DNA from: Candidatus Nanopelagicus hibericus
GTDB taxonomy: Bacteria > Actinomycetota > Actinomycetes > Nanopelagicales > Nanopelagicaceae
NCBI RefSeq assembly: GCF_002288005.1
Contig: NZ_CP016771.1
Location: 620,001 to 684,000 of the forward strand
Direction: 5' to 3'
DNA: 64,000 bases
The notes under the pieces were generated by a model. It worked only from the letters and a program-made list of their open reading frames with translations, made no database searches and had not been told where the DNA came from. A program made the position numbers and the translations under genes. Below, piece after piece: positions 62,582-64,000 of the stretch. How positions within the stretch are numbered: position 1 is the stretch's first letter; each line of letters begins with the position of its first letter.

Positions 62582-64000
62582 TTAATGCGCCGCTAAGTCC
62601 CAGCTTTTGCCGAAACCAATGTTTACGTCAAGAGGCACGTTGAGTTTATAGGCGTTACTCATTTTATCTTTTACGATTCTTTCTAGTACCTCCTTCTCTC
62701 CAGGTGATACTTCAAGGATTAACTCATCATGTACCTGCAGCAACAATCTAGACTTGAGATTTTGAAGATTTATCTCATGATCTACATTAATCATGGCAAT
62801 TTTAATTATGTCAGCAGCGGAGCCTTGAATCGGGGCATTTAGTGCAGCACGTTCTGCTATCTCTCGACGTTGTCGATTCTCATGATTTAAATCAGGTAGA
62901 TATCTTCTCCGGCCGAGAATAGTTTCGGTATACCCCTTCTGCCTCGCAGTACTCACTACAGTTTTTAAATAATCTCTGATTCCGCCGAAGCGTTCGAAAT
63001 ATTTACTCATTAACTCACTAGCCGAAACAGGGTCTATATCCAGTTGTTGGGCTAAACCAAATGAGGATAAACCATAAGCCAGTCCATATGACATTGCTTT
63101 AATGGTTCTGCGCATCTCGGCATCAACTTGTGAATGCGTAACGCCAAAGACCTGTGATGCAACTGTTGAATGCAGATCCTCTCCAGATTCAAATGCGGCA
63201 ATTAATCCTTTGTCATCTGAGAAATGAGCCATGATTCGCATTTCAATCTGGCTGTAATCTGCAGTAAGCAGGTCGGTGAATGGAGATTGAGCAATAAAGC
63301 ACTCCCTTATCTGTCTACCTTCATCGGTTCTAATTGGAATGTTTTGTAGGTTTGGATCTGTTGACGAAAGCCTTCCGGTTGCTGCCACAGTTTGCTGAAA
63401 ATTAGTGTGTATGCGACCATCATTTTTAGTCGCAGTAATTAAGCCATCAATAGTCGTCAGTAATTTACTTGTTTCGCGTATTCGTAGTAAATGTTTTAAA
63501 AGTGGGTGCTTAGTTTTTGAAGCAAGCCATTCAAGGCTTTCAGCATCTGTAGTAAAACCGGTCTTAATCTTCTTAGTCTTAGGGAGTTTTAGTTCATCAA
63601 ATAGAACTACCTGTAATTGCTTTGGCGATCCCACATTAAATTCATGCCCCGCTTGCTTATAAGCCATTTGAGTTTCATCGAGTACGATTTTTGCAAAATA
63701 ATCTGATAAGGATTTTAGTTTCTTTGTGTCAACCGCTATCCCGTTAACCTCCATTTGTGAGAGCAAAATTAAAGTCGGCTGCTCTATATCCTGATACAAC
63801 CCAGTCATCGCCTTTGAATTGAGTTCATTTCCCAGCTCTTTTTGCAATGAAAATATCCAAGCAGCACTTCTTGGATCAAAAGCTGAAAATAAACTCTCTC
63901 CGCTTGGAGAGATGCCTAAAATGCGCTCGGATAAACTATCCAAATCCAAATTTCTACTACCTGGGTTTACTAGATATGCAATCAGCTCAATATCAGAACA
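62582..64000 (-). CDS. polA: DNA polymerase I, N-terminal part outside window
   Basis: 472 C-terminal residues are visible and the frame is open to the window edge. The visible part begins in the degenerate 3'-5' exonuclease-like domain (SDIELIAYLVNPGSRN) and includes the whole polymerase domain: motif A LLTADYSQIEMRIMAH, motif B RRTIKAMSYGLAYGLS, and motif C LLQVHDELILEV. The 5'-3' exonuclease domain is not in the window. Confidence 0.96.
   Translation of the reverse strand, partial: CSDIELIAYLVNPGSRNLDLDSLSERILGISPSGESLFSAFDPRSAAWIFSLQKELGNELNSKAMTGLYQDIEQPTLILLSQMEVNGIAVDTKKLKSLSDYFAKIVLDETQMAYKQAGHEFNVGSPKQLQVVLFDELKLPKTKKIKTGFTTDAESLEWLASKTKHPLLKHLLRIRETSKLLTTIDGLITATKNDGRIHTNFQQTVAATGRLSSTDPNLQNIPIRTDEGRQIRECFIAQSPFTDLLTADYSQIEMRIMAHFSDDKGLIAAFESGEDLHSTVASQVFGVTHSQVDAEMRRTIKAMSYGLAYGLSSFGLAQQLDIDPVSASELMSKYFERFGGIRDYLKTVVSTARQKGYTETILGRRRYLPDLNHENRQRREIAERAALNAPIQGSAADIIKIAMINVDHEINLQNLKSRLLLQVHDELILEVSPGEKEVLERIVKDKMSNAYKLNVPLDVNIGFGKSWDLAAH

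Overview
The window is a continuous piece of an actinobacterial chromosome carrying almost only conserved core genes. Actinobacterial markers are RbpA, WhiA, the SufR-SufBD-ferredoxin-SufCSU-SufT cluster, a cytidylate kinase-Der fusion, DUF3099, TlyA, the xerD-parA-scpA-scpB-rluB neighbourhood and infC-rpmI-rplT-pheST-arg. The DNA is AT-rich for this phylum. Genes abut or overlap by 1-11 bases and several clusters are thinned. That combination suggests a streamlined low-GC actinobacterium, most likely of the freshwater acI group (Nanopelagicales); the lineage is an inference from gene content, not a database match. I see no prophage, insertion sequence, CRISPR array, tRNA gene or foreign island.

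Layout. 1-6.4 kb (-): scpA, scpB, rluB, aroH, tyrA, cmk-der and a partial CDP-alcohol phosphatidyltransferase. 6.5-7.8 kb (+): a ParA-like ATPase and a small putative ribbon-helix-helix partner. 7.8-13.9 kb (-): a 46-residue conserved-position gene, tlyA, nadK, recN, pyrG, xerD. 13.9-19.5 kb (-): one complete 16S-23S-5S rRNA operon with promoter, RNase III-type processing stems and terminator. 19.6-30.1 kb (-): infC, rpmI, rplT, an RNA methyltransferase, pheS, pheT, argC, argB, argR, argH, tyrS. 30.4-32 kb (+): a uracil permease and DUF3099. 32-40.2 kb (-): the SUF operon under sufR and an ABC exporter. 40.3-45.8 kb (+): ctaA, tkt, tal, pgi. 45.8-61.2 kb (-): rpsA, coaE, uvrB, uvrA, uvrC, rapZ, yvcK, whiA, gap, pgk, tpiA, secG, rbpA. 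61.4-64 kb: an MFS permease (+) facing the C-terminal two thirds of polA (-).

The genes cover aromatic and arginine synthesis, central carbon metabolism (glycolysis and the non-oxidative pentose phosphate branch), Fe-S assembly, translation, chromosome segregation (SMC-ScpAB, XerD, ParA) and repair (UvrABC, RecN, PolA). Clusters look reduced: argC-argB-argR-argH lacks argJ, argD, argF and argG; tkt-tal-pgi lacks zwf, opcA and pgl; ctaA lacks ctaB; pyrG abuts xerD.

The strongest non-gene signal is regulatory. At many transcription-unit heads a TANNNT hexamer lies 5-7 bases, usually exactly 6, before the start codon, with no Shine-Dalgarno sequence. This is the layout expected of leaderless mRNAs. 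Other genes (infC, rpmI, rplT, uraA, rbpA, whiA, sufC) have clear Shine-Dalgarno leaders. infC appears to start at a non-canonical ATC. I did not find a novel multi-gene system; the best leads are the leaderless promoter grammar, the infC start, the ParA-RHH pair, the thinned arg cluster with its ArgR operator, and a repeat-rich spacer before aroH.
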